Of a stretch of DNA of 33,749 nt, positions 1 through 7,502 are shown piece by piece. The DNA is from Acidimicrobiales bacterium (GTDB lineage: Bacteria; Actinomycetota; Acidimicrobiia; Acidimicrobiales; CADCSY01): the NCBI GenBank assembly GCA_035512495.1, contig DATKDW010000049.1, positions 1-33,749 of the forward strand, in the 5' to 3' direction. The notes below the pieces were generated by a model that was not told the origin of the DNA, searched no databases, and saw only the letters and a program-made list of their open reading frames with translations. Every line of letters starts with the position of its first letter. Position 1 is the first letter of the stretch. Made by a program: the position numbers and the translations under genes.

Positions 1-528
1 GTGGCCGCGGGGGAGTGGTACCGGATCGTCACCTCGGGCTTCCTGCACTTCGGCCTCGTCCACCTCGGCTTCAACATGTTCATCCTCTACATGCTGGGCC
101 AGATGATGGAGCCGGCGCTGGGCCGGGTGCGCTTCGGGGTCATCTACGTGGCCGGCCTGCTGGGGGGGGCGTTCGGCGCCCTCCTGCTCTCCCCCGATGC
201 TCGCACCGCCGGCGCCTCGGGCGCCGTGTTCGGCCTCATGGGCGCCGCCGTGGTGGGCATGCGCCACCGCGGGGTCGACCCCATGCAGTCGGGCATCGGC
301 GGGCTGCTCGTCCTCAACGTGGTCATCACCTTCGCGGTGCCCGGCATCTCCATCGGCGGCCACCTCGGCGGCCTTGCAGGGGGCGCCCTCGCCGGAGCGG
401 CCATCTGGTGGACCGACGGCGGCAAGCGGGCCAAGCGGGTCGTCGGCGGGGTGATCGGCCTGGCCGTGGCCGGCCTCGCAGCCGTGGGCGCCCTGGTCAC
501 CGCAACCGACCCCCTCTGGCCCTTCTGA
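1..528 (+). CDS. Rhomboid family intramembrane serine protease (5' end missing)
   Basis: The frame is open from base 1, so the true start and first membrane segment lie outside the window; 175 residues remain. The sequence shows the rhomboid core: an HxxxN motif (H21, N25) that helps form the oxyanion hole, the GASG motif with catalytic Ser73, and a GHLGGLAGG motif with catalytic His121. Several glycine-rich hydrophobic segments follow one another, as expected for a six-helix membrane protease. The family cleaves substrates within or near transmembrane helices; the substrate here cannot be told. A short basic stretch (KRAKR) precedes a last hydrophobic helix, suggesting a seventh helix. The stop is followed at once by a repeated intergenic element. 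Family assignment is firm; substrate and full length are unknown. Confidence 0.9.
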   Translation: MAAGEWYRIVTSGFLHFGLVHLGFNMFILYMLGQMMEPALGRVRFGVIYVAGLLGGAFGALLLSPDARTAGASGAVFGLMGAAVVGMRHRGVDPMQSGIGGLLVLNVVITFAVPGISIGGHLGGLAGGALAGAAIWWTDGGKRAKRVVGGVIGLAVAGLAAVGALVTATDPLWPF

Positions 529-576
529 GGGTGGGAGGGTTCCGTCGGTGACGGGCCCCGATGGCCCTTCTGAGGG
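517..576. repeat. 15-bp direct repeat flanking an intergenic element
   Basis: The 15-mer TGGCCCTTCTGAGGG occurs at 517-531, where it covers the last codons and stop of the rhomboid gene, and again exactly at 562-576. The two copies bracket most of the 34-bp repeat at 527-560. The arrangement looks like a 45-bp duplication or a small insertion with a duplicated target; which of these is not decidable from one locus. Confidence 0.7.
527..560 (+). repeat. 34-bp intergenic repeat, copy 1
   Basis: These 34 bases are identical to the reverse complement of 26908-26941. The element starts within the rhomboid stop codon and lies in the rho upstream region. It begins with three G-runs in tight order (GGGTGGGAGGG) and contains the core TTCCGTCGG. 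No coding role is apparent. Confidence 0.85.
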
Positions 577-585
577 AACCTGGGG

Positions 586-591
586 TAGGAT
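586..591 (+). promoter_or_regulatory. Possible -10 box for rho, with a long leader
   Basis: TAGGAT fits the actinobacterial TANNNT -10 consensus and would start transcription near base 598, giving rho an untranslated leader of about 165 nt. A matching -35 box at 17-18 nt is not evident. A long leader would suit the known Rho-dependent autoregulation of rho genes, but this is inferred. Confidence 0.35.
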
Positions 592-762
592 CCCCGGCCG
601 TGGTTCGTGGGCCGTCGGCCCACCCCACTGGCTCTCGCCCTGCGAGACGGAGCACCCGTCCACCGCCTGGCCCGAGCACCTCTCCCTCCCGGTCGGTCGG
701 CTCGCGCTGACGAGCGACGCCGCCCGGGATCCCGCCCTCTCACGACAGATCTGGGGAACCCC

Positions 763-2643
763 ATGAGCGAGCCCGTCCTCGAGCGCTCGGTGCTGGAGCG
801 CAAGGAGCGCGACGAGCTGCTGACCATCGCCCGGGCGATGGGCGCCACGCCCACGACCCGCGCCAAGAAGGCCACCCTCGTCGACCTCATCCTCACCACC
901 GCCGGCATCACCTCGGCGCCGGCCGAGGACGAGGCGCCGGAGGCCGAGGCCGAGCCGGCGCCCGCCCGCCGCGGGCGTGCTCGCGGTGCGGCCAAGTCCG
1001 ACGCCGACGTCGACACCGGCGACGCCGAGACCGACGACGACACCAGCGAGCCCGCAGAGCAGGACCGGGGGGCGCGCTCCTCCGGTGACGACCGACCGGC
1101 TCGCCAGGCCCGCCAGGACCGCGGCCAGGGTGGCGGCAACCAGGACCGCGCCAACCGCAACCAGAGTGGTCAGGACCAGCGAGACCAGGAGCGGGGTCGG
1201 GGCCAGGGCGGCGGCCAGCAGGATCGTGGCGGCGCCGGGAGCAACGGCAACCAGGACCGTGGCAACCAGGGCGGCAACGGCAACCAGAGCGGCAGCCGCA
1301 ACCAGGGCAACCAGGGCAACCAGAACCAGAACCAGGGCAACCAGAACCAGGGCAACCAGGGCAACCAGAACCAGGGCAACCAGGGCAACCAGAACGATCG
1401 GGACCAGGGCGACGACGGCGACGAGGACGGCGGCAACCGTCGGCGCCGCCGCCGGGGCCGCGACCGCGACCAGCGGGGCCCCCAGGGCCAGGACGACGCC
1501 TTCGTGGGCGAGCCCGTCGACGTGGACGGCCTCCTCGACCTGCGTGACGAGGGCTACGGGTTCCTGCGCACCCGCGGCTACCTGGCCAGCCGCGACGACG
1601 TCTACGTGTCGGTCAAGCAGGTCCGCCAGTTCGGCTTGCGCAAGGGCGACCACGTGGCCGGGGCCAGTCGGCCGGCCAACCGCAACGAGAAGAACCCGGC
1701 GCTGCTGCGCATCGACAAGGTCAACGACCAGGCCCCCGAGGCCGCCCGCCGCCGCCCGCAGTTCGAGGACCTGACGCCGCTGTTCCCCGACGAGCGGCTC
1801 CGCCTCGAGGACGGCACCCAGACCGGCGACATGACCGCCCGCATCGTCGACCTCATCTCGCCGATCGGCAAGGGCCAGCGTGGCCTGGTCGTCTCGCCAC
1901 CCAAGGCGGGCAAGACCACGGTGCTCAAGCAGATCGTGCGGTCGATCGAGCGCAACAACCCCGAGGTCCACCTCATGGTGCTGCTCGTCGACGAGCGCCC
2001 CGAGGAGGTCACCGACATGCGCCGCTCGACGGGCGGCGAGGTGATCGCCTCGACCTTCGATCGCCCCACCGAGGAGCACATCGCCGTGGCCGAGCTGGTC
2101 ATCGAGCGGGCCCGCCGCCTGGTCGAGGATGGGAAGGACGTGGTGATCATCCTCGACGGCATCACCCGCCTGGCCCGCGCCTACAACCTCGCCGCCCCCG
2201 CGACCGGGCGGATCATGTCCGGCGGTGTCGACTCCGGCGCCCTCTACCCGCCGAAGCGCTTCTTCGGCTCGGCCCGCAACATCGAGGAGGGCGGCTCCCT
2301 CACCATCCTCGCCACCGCCCTCATCGAGACCGGCTCCAAGATGGACGAGGTCATCTTCGAGGAGTTCAAGGGCACCGGGAACATGGAGCTCCGCCTCGAC
2401 CGCCACCTGGCCGAGCGCCGCATCTACCCGGCCATCGACGTGGACGGGTCCTCCACCCGCCACGAGGAGCTCCTCTTCGACCGCACCCAGCTCCAGCAGG
2501 TCTGGCGGGTCCGGCGGGCGCTCAACGCCCTGTCCTCCGAGGGCGGCTCGACCGCAGCGGCCCTCGAGCGGCTCATGGACGGTCTGAAGACCTTCAAGAG
2601 CAACGCCGAGTTCCTGGCCGAGGCGGCCAAGGCCGGCTCGTAG
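763..2643 (+). CDS. rho: Transcription termination factor Rho
   Basis: Rho is the hexameric RNA-dependent ATPase that ends transcription. The ATG at 763 is chosen because GGGGA lies just upstream and the protein then opens with the Rho_N helical domain (about residues 8-45); this gives 626 residues. Next comes a long low-complexity region: acidic and Arg-rich, then Asn/Gln/Gly-rich (162-211), then a basic RRRRRRGR stretch. The cold-shock-like RNA-binding domain spans about 247-320. The ATPase core has the Walker A segment PPKAGKTT (K384), the Walker B VIILD (D465), the Q-loop region [16 protein letters not shown] and the C-terminal [11 protein letters not shown]. Length exceeds E. coli Rho (419) because of the insert, as in other actinobacteria. 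rpmE follows 47 bases downstream. Confidence 0.98.
   Translation: MSEPVLERSVLERKERDELLTIARAMGATPTTRAKKATLVDLILTTAGITSAPAEDEAPEAEAEPAPARRGRARGAAKSDADVDTGDAETDDDTSEPAEQDRGARSSGDDRPARQARQDRGQGGGNQDRANRNQSGQDQRDQERGRGQGGGQQDRGGAGSNGNQDRGNQGGNGNQSGSRNQGNQGNQNQNQGNQNQGNQGNQNQGNQGNQNDRDQGDDGDEDGGNRRRRRRGRDRDQRGPQGQDDAFVGEPVDVDGLLDLRDEGYGFLRTRGYLASRDDVYVSVKQVRQFGLRKGDHVAGASRPANRNEKNPALLRIDKVNDQAPEAARRRPQFEDLTPLFPDERLRLEDGTQTGDMTARIVDLISPIGKGQRGLVVSPPKAGKTTVLKQIVRSIERNNPEVHLMVLLVDERPEEVTDMRRSTGGEVIASTFDRPTEEHIAVAELVIERARRLVEDGKDVVIILDGITRLARAYNLAAPATGRIMSGGVDSGALYPPKRFFGSARNIEEGGSLTILATALIETGSKMDEVIFEEFKGTGNMELRLDRHLAERRIYPAIDVDGSSTRHEELLFDRTQLQQVWRVRRALNALSSEGGSTAAALERLMDGLKTFKSNAEFLAEAAKAGS
1246..1395 (+). 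repeat. Asn/Gln/Gly codon repeat inside rho
   Basis: About fifty codons are built largely from the 9-bp unit AACCAGGGC and the 6-bp unit AACCAG, encoding GNQ and NQ repeats (Rho residues 162-211). The array is in frame and of varying period, so slippage could change its length without a frameshift. Confidence 0.9.
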
Positions 2644-2674
2644 CCCCACTTGGTGGCTCCGCCCCCTCCACCCG

Positions 2675-2680
2675 TAGACT
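2675..2680 (+). promoter_or_regulatory. -10 box of rpmE
   Basis: TAGACT lies 10 nt before the rpmE ATG, and there is no Shine-Dalgarno sequence between them. TTGGTG at 2650-2655 could be a -35 box with a 19-nt spacer. The mRNA would have almost no leader. Confidence 0.5.
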
Positions 2681-2690
2681 GGACAGCCCT

Positions 2691-2906
2691 ATGAAGAACG
2701 ACATCCACCCCACCTACGAGGTCGTCACCGCCTCGTGCTCCTGTGGCAGCACCTTCGAGACGCGCAGCACCGAGACCAACGTGAAGGTCGAGCTCTGCAA
2801 CGTGTGCCACCCGTTCTTCACCGGCAAGCAGCGCCTGGTCGACAGCGGCGGCCGCGTGGAGCGCTTCCAGCGCCGTTACGGCGAGCGGGCCAAGGACAAG
2901 AAGTAG
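2691..2906 (+). CDS. rpmE: Ribosomal protein bL31, zinc-binding form
   Basis: This is a 71-residue protein of the large ribosomal subunit. It shows the L31 pattern [11 protein letters not shown] at the start and four cysteines (C16, C18, C36, C39) that bind zinc, so it is the zinc-containing (C+) form rather than the zinc-free paralogue made in zinc starvation. The motif [13 protein letters not shown] is typical. The C-terminus is basic (ERAKDKK), as expected for rRNA contact. It sits between rho and prfA as in mycobacteria. Confidence 0.97.
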   Translation: MKNDIHPTYEVVTASCSCGSTFETRSTETNVKVELCNVCHPFFTGKQRLVDSGGRVERFQRRYGERAKDKK

Positions 2907-2914
2907 CCCCGCCC

Positions 2915-3916
2915 GTGGCGCTCGACGCCGAGCGCCGCTCGGCGCTGCTCGGCTCCAAGCTGGCGGCGCTGGCCGCCCACACCACCGGGACACCCGTCGA
3001 GGCCACCGCCTCGGCCTTCCCCGATGGCGCCGCGCTGCGGCACGGATCGTCGGCCTGGGTCCTGGTCGAGGCCAACCGGGCCCGTGCCCTGGGCCCCGCC
3101 CTGGCCTGGGCCCGCCAGGCAGGCGCCGGCGAGCTCGACCTCGTCGTCGACGGCGACGACCCCTCCACCCCTGCGGGGACCCTCGCCCGCCGCGCCACCC
3201 AGATGGCTGTGCCGCCCCGCGTGTGGGTGGTGTCGGGCACCCACCTCGTGCCCGCTGCCCCGGCCGCGCTCGAACCGGAGCCGGCGATCGAGCCGGGGGT
3301 CCGCGCCTTCGCCGAGGTGCTGCGGGCCGCCGGCTGCGACCCGGTGGTCGAGCACGGGCGACTGGTGGGCGAGGTGGCCGGCCTCGAGGTCGCCCGGGCC
3401 GAGGTCGGGCCCGACGGACCCCACCTCGAGATCGGCGTCGGCCGATTCGATCGGGAGGCGCACGCCCTGGTGAGCGCCGACCGCCCCACCGTGGAGGCCC
3501 TGGCCGACGTGGTGGCGCTCGTCCGCCGGCACCGCACGCCCGGCGCCGCCGACCACCCGCTGCAGCGCCTGTCGGCCGCTCGTCACCTGCGGTCCCGTCT
3601 GGTCGCCGAGCCCGCCCTGGTGGGTGCCGACCACCTGGCCCCGGTGCCCTCCACCCTGCCGGCCCCCGACCTGCGCATGCCGTGGCCGGCCACCGCCGCC
3701 GGCACCACCATCGACGGCGGGCCGCTCGTGGTGGTCTGCTCCACCGGGATCGACCTCGACCTGGTGCCCACCGCGGCCGACGCCCGCCTCGCCGACGGCC
3801 GTGGCGCCCGCCTCGTGCTGGCCGTGCCCGAGCGCGACGTGCACCCGGTCACCGAGGCGCTGGCAGCCGCCCTCGCCGAGCCCGCCGAGGTGGTGGGGAT
3901 CGCACCCCTAACCTGA
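2915..3916 (+). CDS. Protein of unknown function between rpmE and prfA
   Basis: I do not recognise this 333-residue protein. The GTG at 2915 is the first plausible start after the rpmE stop (8 bases away), and the frame stays open to the TGA just before prfA, with strong actinobacterial codon use, so it is a real gene. It is Ala/Arg-rich, has no evident signal peptide or membrane helix, and appears to have two parts. Residues about 1-110 contain ELDLVVDGDD followed by a strand-like PRVWVVSGTHLVP. A middle part (130-210) has regular short strands, and a C-terminal part contains PLVVVCSTGIDLDLVPTAAD. The acidic and hydrophobic pattern recalls an alpha/beta fold, but no catalytic motif can be named. 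Its place suggests co-expression with rpmE; prfA also has its own -10 box inside this gene's last codons. Confidence 0.75.
   Translation: MALDAERRSALLGSKLAALAAHTTGTPVEATASAFPDGAALRHGSSAWVLVEANRARALGPALAWARQAGAGELDLVVDGDDPSTPAGTLARRATQMAVPPRVWVVSGTHLVPAAPAALEPEPAIEPGVRAFAEVLRAAGCDPVVEHGRLVGEVAGLEVARAEVGPDGPHLEIGVGRFDREAHALVSADRPTVEALADVVALVRRHRTPGAADHPLQRLSAARHLRSRLVAEPALVGADHLAPVPSTLPAPDLRMPWPATAAGTTIDGGPLVVVCSTGIDLDLVPTAADARLADGRGARLVLAVPERDVHPVTEALAAALAEPAEVVGIAPLT
3909..3914 (+). promoter_or_regulatory. -10 box of prfA
   Basis: TAACCT ends 6 nt before the GTG start of prfA, the spacing expected if transcription begins at the start codon itself. It overlaps the end of the preceding gene. 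Confidence 0.5.
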
Positions 3917-3920
3917 AGGG

Positions 3921-4982
3921 GTGTTCGACCGGCTGGAGGCGCTCGAGGAGGAGTTCGAGACCGTCGAGGCGCGCCTGTCGGACCCCGACATCTTCGCCGA
4001 CCAGGAGGCCTACGTGGCCCTCACCCGGCGGCACAAGGAGCTCGAGGCGGTGGTCGCCGCGTCCCGCGAGCACCGCCAGGCTCGCAACGACCTCGCCACC
4101 GCCCGCGACATGCTCGCCGACCTGGCGGGCGACGACCGTGAGATGGTCCGGGCCGAGATCAACGACGCCGAGGCCACCATGGCCCGCCTCGAGGAGCAGC
4201 TCAAGGTGCTGCTGTTGCCGAAGGACCCCAACGACGGCAAGAACGTCATCGTCGAGATCCGCGGCGCCGAGGGCGGCGAGGAGGCCAACCTCTTCGCCAA
4301 GGACCTCTTCGAGATGTACCAGGCCTTCGCCGGCCGCCAGGGCTGGAAGCTCGAGGTGATGGAGGCGTCGGAGAGCTCGATGGGCGGCTTCGATGGCATC
4401 ACCTTCACCCTCCGGGGTGCCAGCGCCTGGACCAACATGAAACACGAGGGCGGCACCCACCGGGTGCAGCGGGTGCCGGTCACCGAGAGCCAGGGCCGGG
4501 TCCACACCTCCTCGGCCACCGTCACGGTGCTTCCCGAGGCCGAGGAGGTCGAGCTCCACATCGACCCCAACGACCTCCAGGTCGACGTGTACCGCAGCTC
4601 TGGGCCCGGCGGCCAGAGCGTCAACACCACCGACTCCGCGGTGCGCCTCACCCACAAGCCCACCGGGCTGGTCGTGGCCATGCAGGACGAGAAGAGCCAG
4701 ATCCAGAACCGGGCCAAGGCGCTGGTCGTGCTGCGCTCGCGGCTGCTCAAGGCCGAGCAGGACCGCCAGCGCGACGAGCTCTCCGAGCAGCGTCGGGGTC
4801 AGGTCGGTGGGGGCGGGCGGGCCGAGAAGGTCCGCACCTACAACTTCAAGGAGAACCGCCTCACCGATCACCGGGTCGGCTACACCGCCTACAACCTCGA
4901 CAAGGTGCTCGACGGCGAGCTCGAGGGCGTGGTCGACGCCCTGCTCCAGGACGAGCGGGCGTCGCAGCTCAGCGGTGAGTGA
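3921..4982 (+). CDS. prfA: Peptide chain release factor 1
   Basis: RF1 reads UAA and UAG stop codons and triggers peptide release. The 353-residue length is normal for the family. The N-terminal coiled helical domain covers about 1-100. The codon-recognition motif is PVT in RVPVTESQGRVHTSS (PxT identifies RF1, as opposed to SPF of RF2). The GGQ motif in SSGPGGQSVNTTDSA (G230, G231, Q232) contacts the peptidyl-transferase centre. The GTG at 3921 is chosen because MFDRLEALEEEF matches RF1 N-termini and a -10 box lies just before it. prmC, which methylates the GGQ glutamine, overlaps the 3' end by 8 bases. Confidence 0.98.
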   Translation: MFDRLEALEEEFETVEARLSDPDIFADQEAYVALTRRHKELEAVVAASREHRQARNDLATARDMLADLAGDDREMVRAEINDAEATMARLEEQLKVLLLPKDPNDGKNVIVEIRGAEGGEEANLFAKDLFEMYQAFAGRQGWKLEVMEASESSMGGFDGITFTLRGASAWTNMKHEGGTHRVQRVPVTESQGRVHTSSATVTVLPEAEEVELHIDPNDLQVDVYRSSGPGGQSVNTTDSAVRLTHKPTGLVVAMQDEKSQIQNRAKALVVLRSRLLKAEQDRQRDELSEQRRGQVGGGGRAEKVRTYNFKENRLTDHRVGYTAYNLDKVLDGELEGVVDALLQDERASQLSGE

Positions 4983-5865
4983 CGAGCGCACCGTCTCGTG
5001 GCGGGAGCTGCTGGCCGAGACCGAGGCGCTGCTCCGGTCGTCGGGAGCGGGGTCGCCCGGCGTCGACGCCCGGCGGATCGTCGAGCAGGTCTGCGGCCTC
5101 GAGGGCGCGGAGTGGGTGCTTGGCCTCGACGACCCGGCCACCACCCGCGGCGTTGCCCACCTCGACGCCATGGTCGCCCGCTGCCGGGCGGGGGAGCCCC
5201 TGCAGTACGTGCTCGGCCGGTGGGGGTTCCGCACCCTCGATCTCATGGTCGACCGGCGGGTGCTCATCCCCCGGCCCGAGACCGAGCAGGTTGCCGGCCT
5301 CGCCATCGCCGAGGCTCTTCGCTGCCAGGGCGGTGACGGGACGAGGCCGGTGACGGTGGTCGACCTCGGCACCGGCTCGGGCGCCATCGCCCTGGCCGTC
5401 GCCGTCGAGGTCCCGGCCTCGGGCGTGTGGGGCGTCGACCGCTCGACCGAGGCCCTGGAGGTCGCCCGCGCCAACCTCGCCGGGGTCGGGCGACCCGGTG
5501 CCCGGGTGCGCCTCGTGGAGGGCGACTGGTTCGACGCCTTGCCCGGGGAGCTCGCCGGGCAGGTCGACGTCGTCGTGGCCAACCCGCCCTACGTGGCCGC
5601 CTCCGACGACCTGCCTGCGGTGGTGGACGAGTGGGAGCCAGCGGGCGCCCTCGTCTCGGGGCCCACCGGAATGGAGGACATCGAGCACATCGTCCGCACC
5701 TCGGCGGCGTGGCTGGCCGCCGGCGGCGCCCTCGTGGTGGAGCTCGCCCCCCACCAGGCCGTCGCAGCGCTCGACCTGGCCGTCGAGGCCGGCCTGGTGG
5801 ACGCGACCGTCGAGCCCGACCTCAGCGGGCGCCTTCGCGCCCTGGTCGCCCGAGCCCCCGGGTGA
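4975..5865 (+). CDS. prmC: Release factor glutamine methyltransferase
   Basis: PrmC (HemK) transfers a methyl group from S-adenosylmethionine to the glutamine of the GGQ motif of release factors. The 296-residue protein has a helical N-terminal domain (about 1-80) ending in the family signature PLQYVLGRWGF, then RRVLIPRPETE, a SAM-binding motif VVDLGTGSGAIAL and the catalytic NPPY (residues 203-206), which binds the substrate amide. The GTG at 4975 lies inside the prfA stop region (8-bp overlap), so translation is probably coupled. In mycobacteria the next gene is sua5; here a minus-strand gene lies there instead. Confidence 0.97.
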   Translation: MSDERTVSWRELLAETEALLRSSGAGSPGVDARRIVEQVCGLEGAEWVLGLDDPATTRGVAHLDAMVARCRAGEPLQYVLGRWGFRTLDLMVDRRVLIPRPETEQVAGLAIAEALRCQGGDGTRPVTVVDLGTGSGAIALAVAVEVPASGVWGVDRSTEALEVARANLAGVGRPGARVRLVEGDWFDALPGELAGQVDVVVANPPYVAASDDLPAVVDEWEPAGALVSGPTGMEDIEHIVRTSAAWLAAGGALVVELAPHQAVAALDLAVEAGLVDATVEPDLSGRLRALVARAPG

Positions 5866-5869
5866 CAGC

Positions 5870-5922
5870 CGTTCTGGCACCAGAAGCGCGCTGAGAACCG
5901 GCGCGATCCTGGTGCCAGAACG
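5870..5922. terminator. Long palindromic hairpin between convergent prmC and the thiolase-like gene
   Basis: The arm CGTTCTGGCACCAG (5870-5883) is perfectly repeated in inverted form at 5909-5922. Inside, CGCGC (5887-5891) and GCGCG (5901-5905) can pair again. The element lies 4 bases after the prmC stop and 23 bases past the end of the opposing gene, so a bidirectional terminator is the simplest reading. There is no T-run. TTCTGG-CA-CCAGAA at 5872-5885 is itself a small palindrome, so a REP-like repeat is the alternative. Confidence 0.6.
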
Positions 5923-5945
5923 CCGGGTGCCGGGATGTGCTGAAC

Positions 5946-7421
5946 CTAGGTGAGATGGAGGGTGGCGTCGGAGACGGTGCCGGGGCGGCCGCAGACCTCT
6001 TCGGTCACCATCGCCTTCATCACGTCGGCGTCGGTGGAGGTCGCCCAGGTGCGGGCGCCGTCGGGGGTGAGGCAGGCAGCGAAGGCGGTGGCGGGCGAGC
6101 CGTCGCGCTCGTGCATGACCGTGTAGGTCTCGACCGTGACCGGCCCGTCGTGCTCCTCGGCCAGTGCGCGGGCGGGGAGGGCGTCGACCTCGGCCTGCAC
6201 GTCGGCGTGGCGGAACGGCGTGGCGGGCGGTCGGGCCGAGTAGACGCCGAAGGCGTGCTTGGTCACGTAGCCGCCGTTGGCGGTCACCAGCCCGATGTCG
6301 TCGCTGCCGCGGAGCAGCTCGACCATGGTGGCGATGGAGTGCATCACGTAGTTGTTCCAGGGGCCGCCGAAGAAGCTCAGCCCGCCGGTGACGGTGAGGT
6401 CGCGCTCGAGCGACAGGCCCAGCTCGTCGGCGCCGATCTGCACCGCGGAGGGGAAGCACGAGTACAGGTCGACGTGGGAGAGGTCGTCGACGCCCACCCC
6501 CGCCAGCGACAGGGCCCGCGTCCCGGCGATGCGGATGGCGGGGGAGGAGTACAAGTCGTCGCGGTGGCTCACGTACGGATGGTCGTGGGCGTCGGACCCC
6601 GACCAGGGGAAGACCCAGCGGTCCTCGGGGATGCCGTGGGCCCGGGCGGCCTCGACCGAGCACATGATCACCGCGGCGGCCTGGTCGACGTCGTTGTTGG
6701 AGTTCATGAGCTTCGGGTACGGGAAGCCGACCATGCGGTTGGTGGGCGACGGCGTGCCGATCTCCTCGGGGGTGCGCGCCTCCTGGATCCAGGCGTGGGG
6801 GTTGGTCGCCGCCACCTCGCTGAAGCGCGACCACAGCCGCGAGATGCGGTCGTGGTGGTCGGCGAGGGAGCGCCCGGCGGCGGCCCGCAGGGCGTTCTCC
6901 ACCATGGGGTAGATCTGCACGGGCATGACCACGCCACGAGAGAGCTCGTGGGGGTGGTTCATGGGGACGTCCTTGCCGAGGACCGTCGTGGGGGCGGTGC
7001 CCTCGGGCTGCTCGGTCCAGTCGGGGCGCTGGTCGAGCTTGCGCAGGGCGTTGCGGGTGCGCACCGCCTCGCCGCCGGTGAGCATGGCCACGTCGAGGCG
7101 GCCGGCCTGGATGTCGAGCGCGGTCTTGTTGACCAGTGACTGCGGGGTGTTGCCGCCCATCGGGGTGTAGGCGGTCTCCACCGGGGAGGCGCCGACCCGC
7201 TCGGCCACCAGGGCGGCGGGGTCGAGGTAGCGCCACGACAGCAGGTTCACCACCCGCACCGACTGGAGGGCGGCGAGCACCGAGGCCGACGTGGCGTCGG
7301 CGGCGGCGCGGCGAGCGGCCTCGACCATCATGTCGACGGGCTCGAGGGCGTCGGCGGGATCACAGCGCTGGGTGAGCTGCCCGGCGCCGACGATGACGGG
7401 GGTGCGCGGGTCGAGGGCCAT
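5946..7421 (-). CDS. Thiolase-like protein (TLP1/SCP-x type), probably not a classical thiolase
   Basis: The 491-residue protein has the thiolase fold order: an N-terminal PVIVGAGQLTQR strand, a half with ALDIQAGRLDVAMLTGGEA, and a second half with VDLYSCFPSAVQIGADELGL. Where thiolases carry the nucleophilic cysteine, it reads GGNTPQ (residues 89-94), with Asn91 in place of Cys. The later loops read GGPWNNYVMHS and NGGYVTKHA rather than the usual His- and Cys-containing loops. The last 90 or so residues, with ETYTVMHERDGSPATAFA, resemble the additional C-terminal domain of mycobacterial thiolase-like protein type 1. Such proteins are often labelled acetyl-CoA acetyltransferase; a role in acyl-CoA or sterol metabolism is inferred. 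A perfect palindrome lies 10 bases upstream of its start, so a TetR-family regulator probably controls it. Confidence 0.85.
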   Translation of the reverse strand: MALDPRTPVIVGAGQLTQRCDPADALEPVDMMVEAARRAAADATSASVLAALQSVRVVNLLSWRYLDPAALVAERVGASPVETAYTPMGGNTPQSLVNKTALDIQAGRLDVAMLTGGEAVRTRNALRKLDQRPDWTEQPEGTAPTTVLGKDVPMNHPHELSRGVVMPVQIYPMVENALRAAAGRSLADHHDRISRLWSRFSEVAATNPHAWIQEARTPEEIGTPSPTNRMVGFPYPKLMNSNNDVDQAAAVIMCSVEAARAHGIPEDRWVFPWSGSDAHDHPYVSHRDDLYSSPAIRIAGTRALSLAGVGVDDLSHVDLYSCFPSAVQIGADELGLSLERDLTVTGGLSFFGGPWNNYVMHSIATMVELLRGSDDIGLVTANGGYVTKHAFGVYSARPPATPFRHADVQAEVDALPARALAEEHDGPVTVETYTVMHERDGSPATAFAACLTPDGARTWATSTDADVMKAMVTEEVCGRPGTVSDATLHLT

Positions 7422-7431
7422 GGCCGGGCAC

Positions 7432-7457
7432 CGTACTTGACCGATCGGTCAAGTACG
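7432..7457. promoter_or_regulatory. 26-bp perfect palindrome, probable TetR-family operator
   Basis: Each half reads CGTACTTGACCGA toward the centre. The core TTGACCGATCGGTCAA resembles the TGACCG-N2-CGGTCA operators described for TetR-type regulators of fatty acid degradation. It lies between the divergent thiolase-like gene (start 7421) and glyA (start 7531) and overlaps TACGGT, a possible -10 box of the minus-strand gene (8 nt before its ATG). No regulator gene is in the window. Confidence 0.75.
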
Positions 7458-7496
7458 CCCGCGACGAACGGGTCCGGGTGCCGGGGAGCCCACCGG

Positions 7497-7502
7497 TACC
7501 AT
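7497..7502 (+). promoter_or_regulatory. Possible -10 box of glyA
   Basis: TACCAT lies 28 nt before the glyA ATG, giving a short leader that contains the AGGAG Shine-Dalgarno sequence at 7521-7525. No good -35 box is visible. Confidence 0.35.

Noticed and set aside
1246-1395. CRISPR or satellite array in rho
   Set aside because: The 6- and 9-bp units keep the reading frame and encode the NQG insert; this is a coding repeat.
4969-7236. Very long minus-strand open frame (755 codons) across prmC and the thiolase-like gene
   Set aside because: It is rich in Arg, Pro, Gly and His, the signature of an antisense frame in GC-rich DNA, and covers two well-supported genes.
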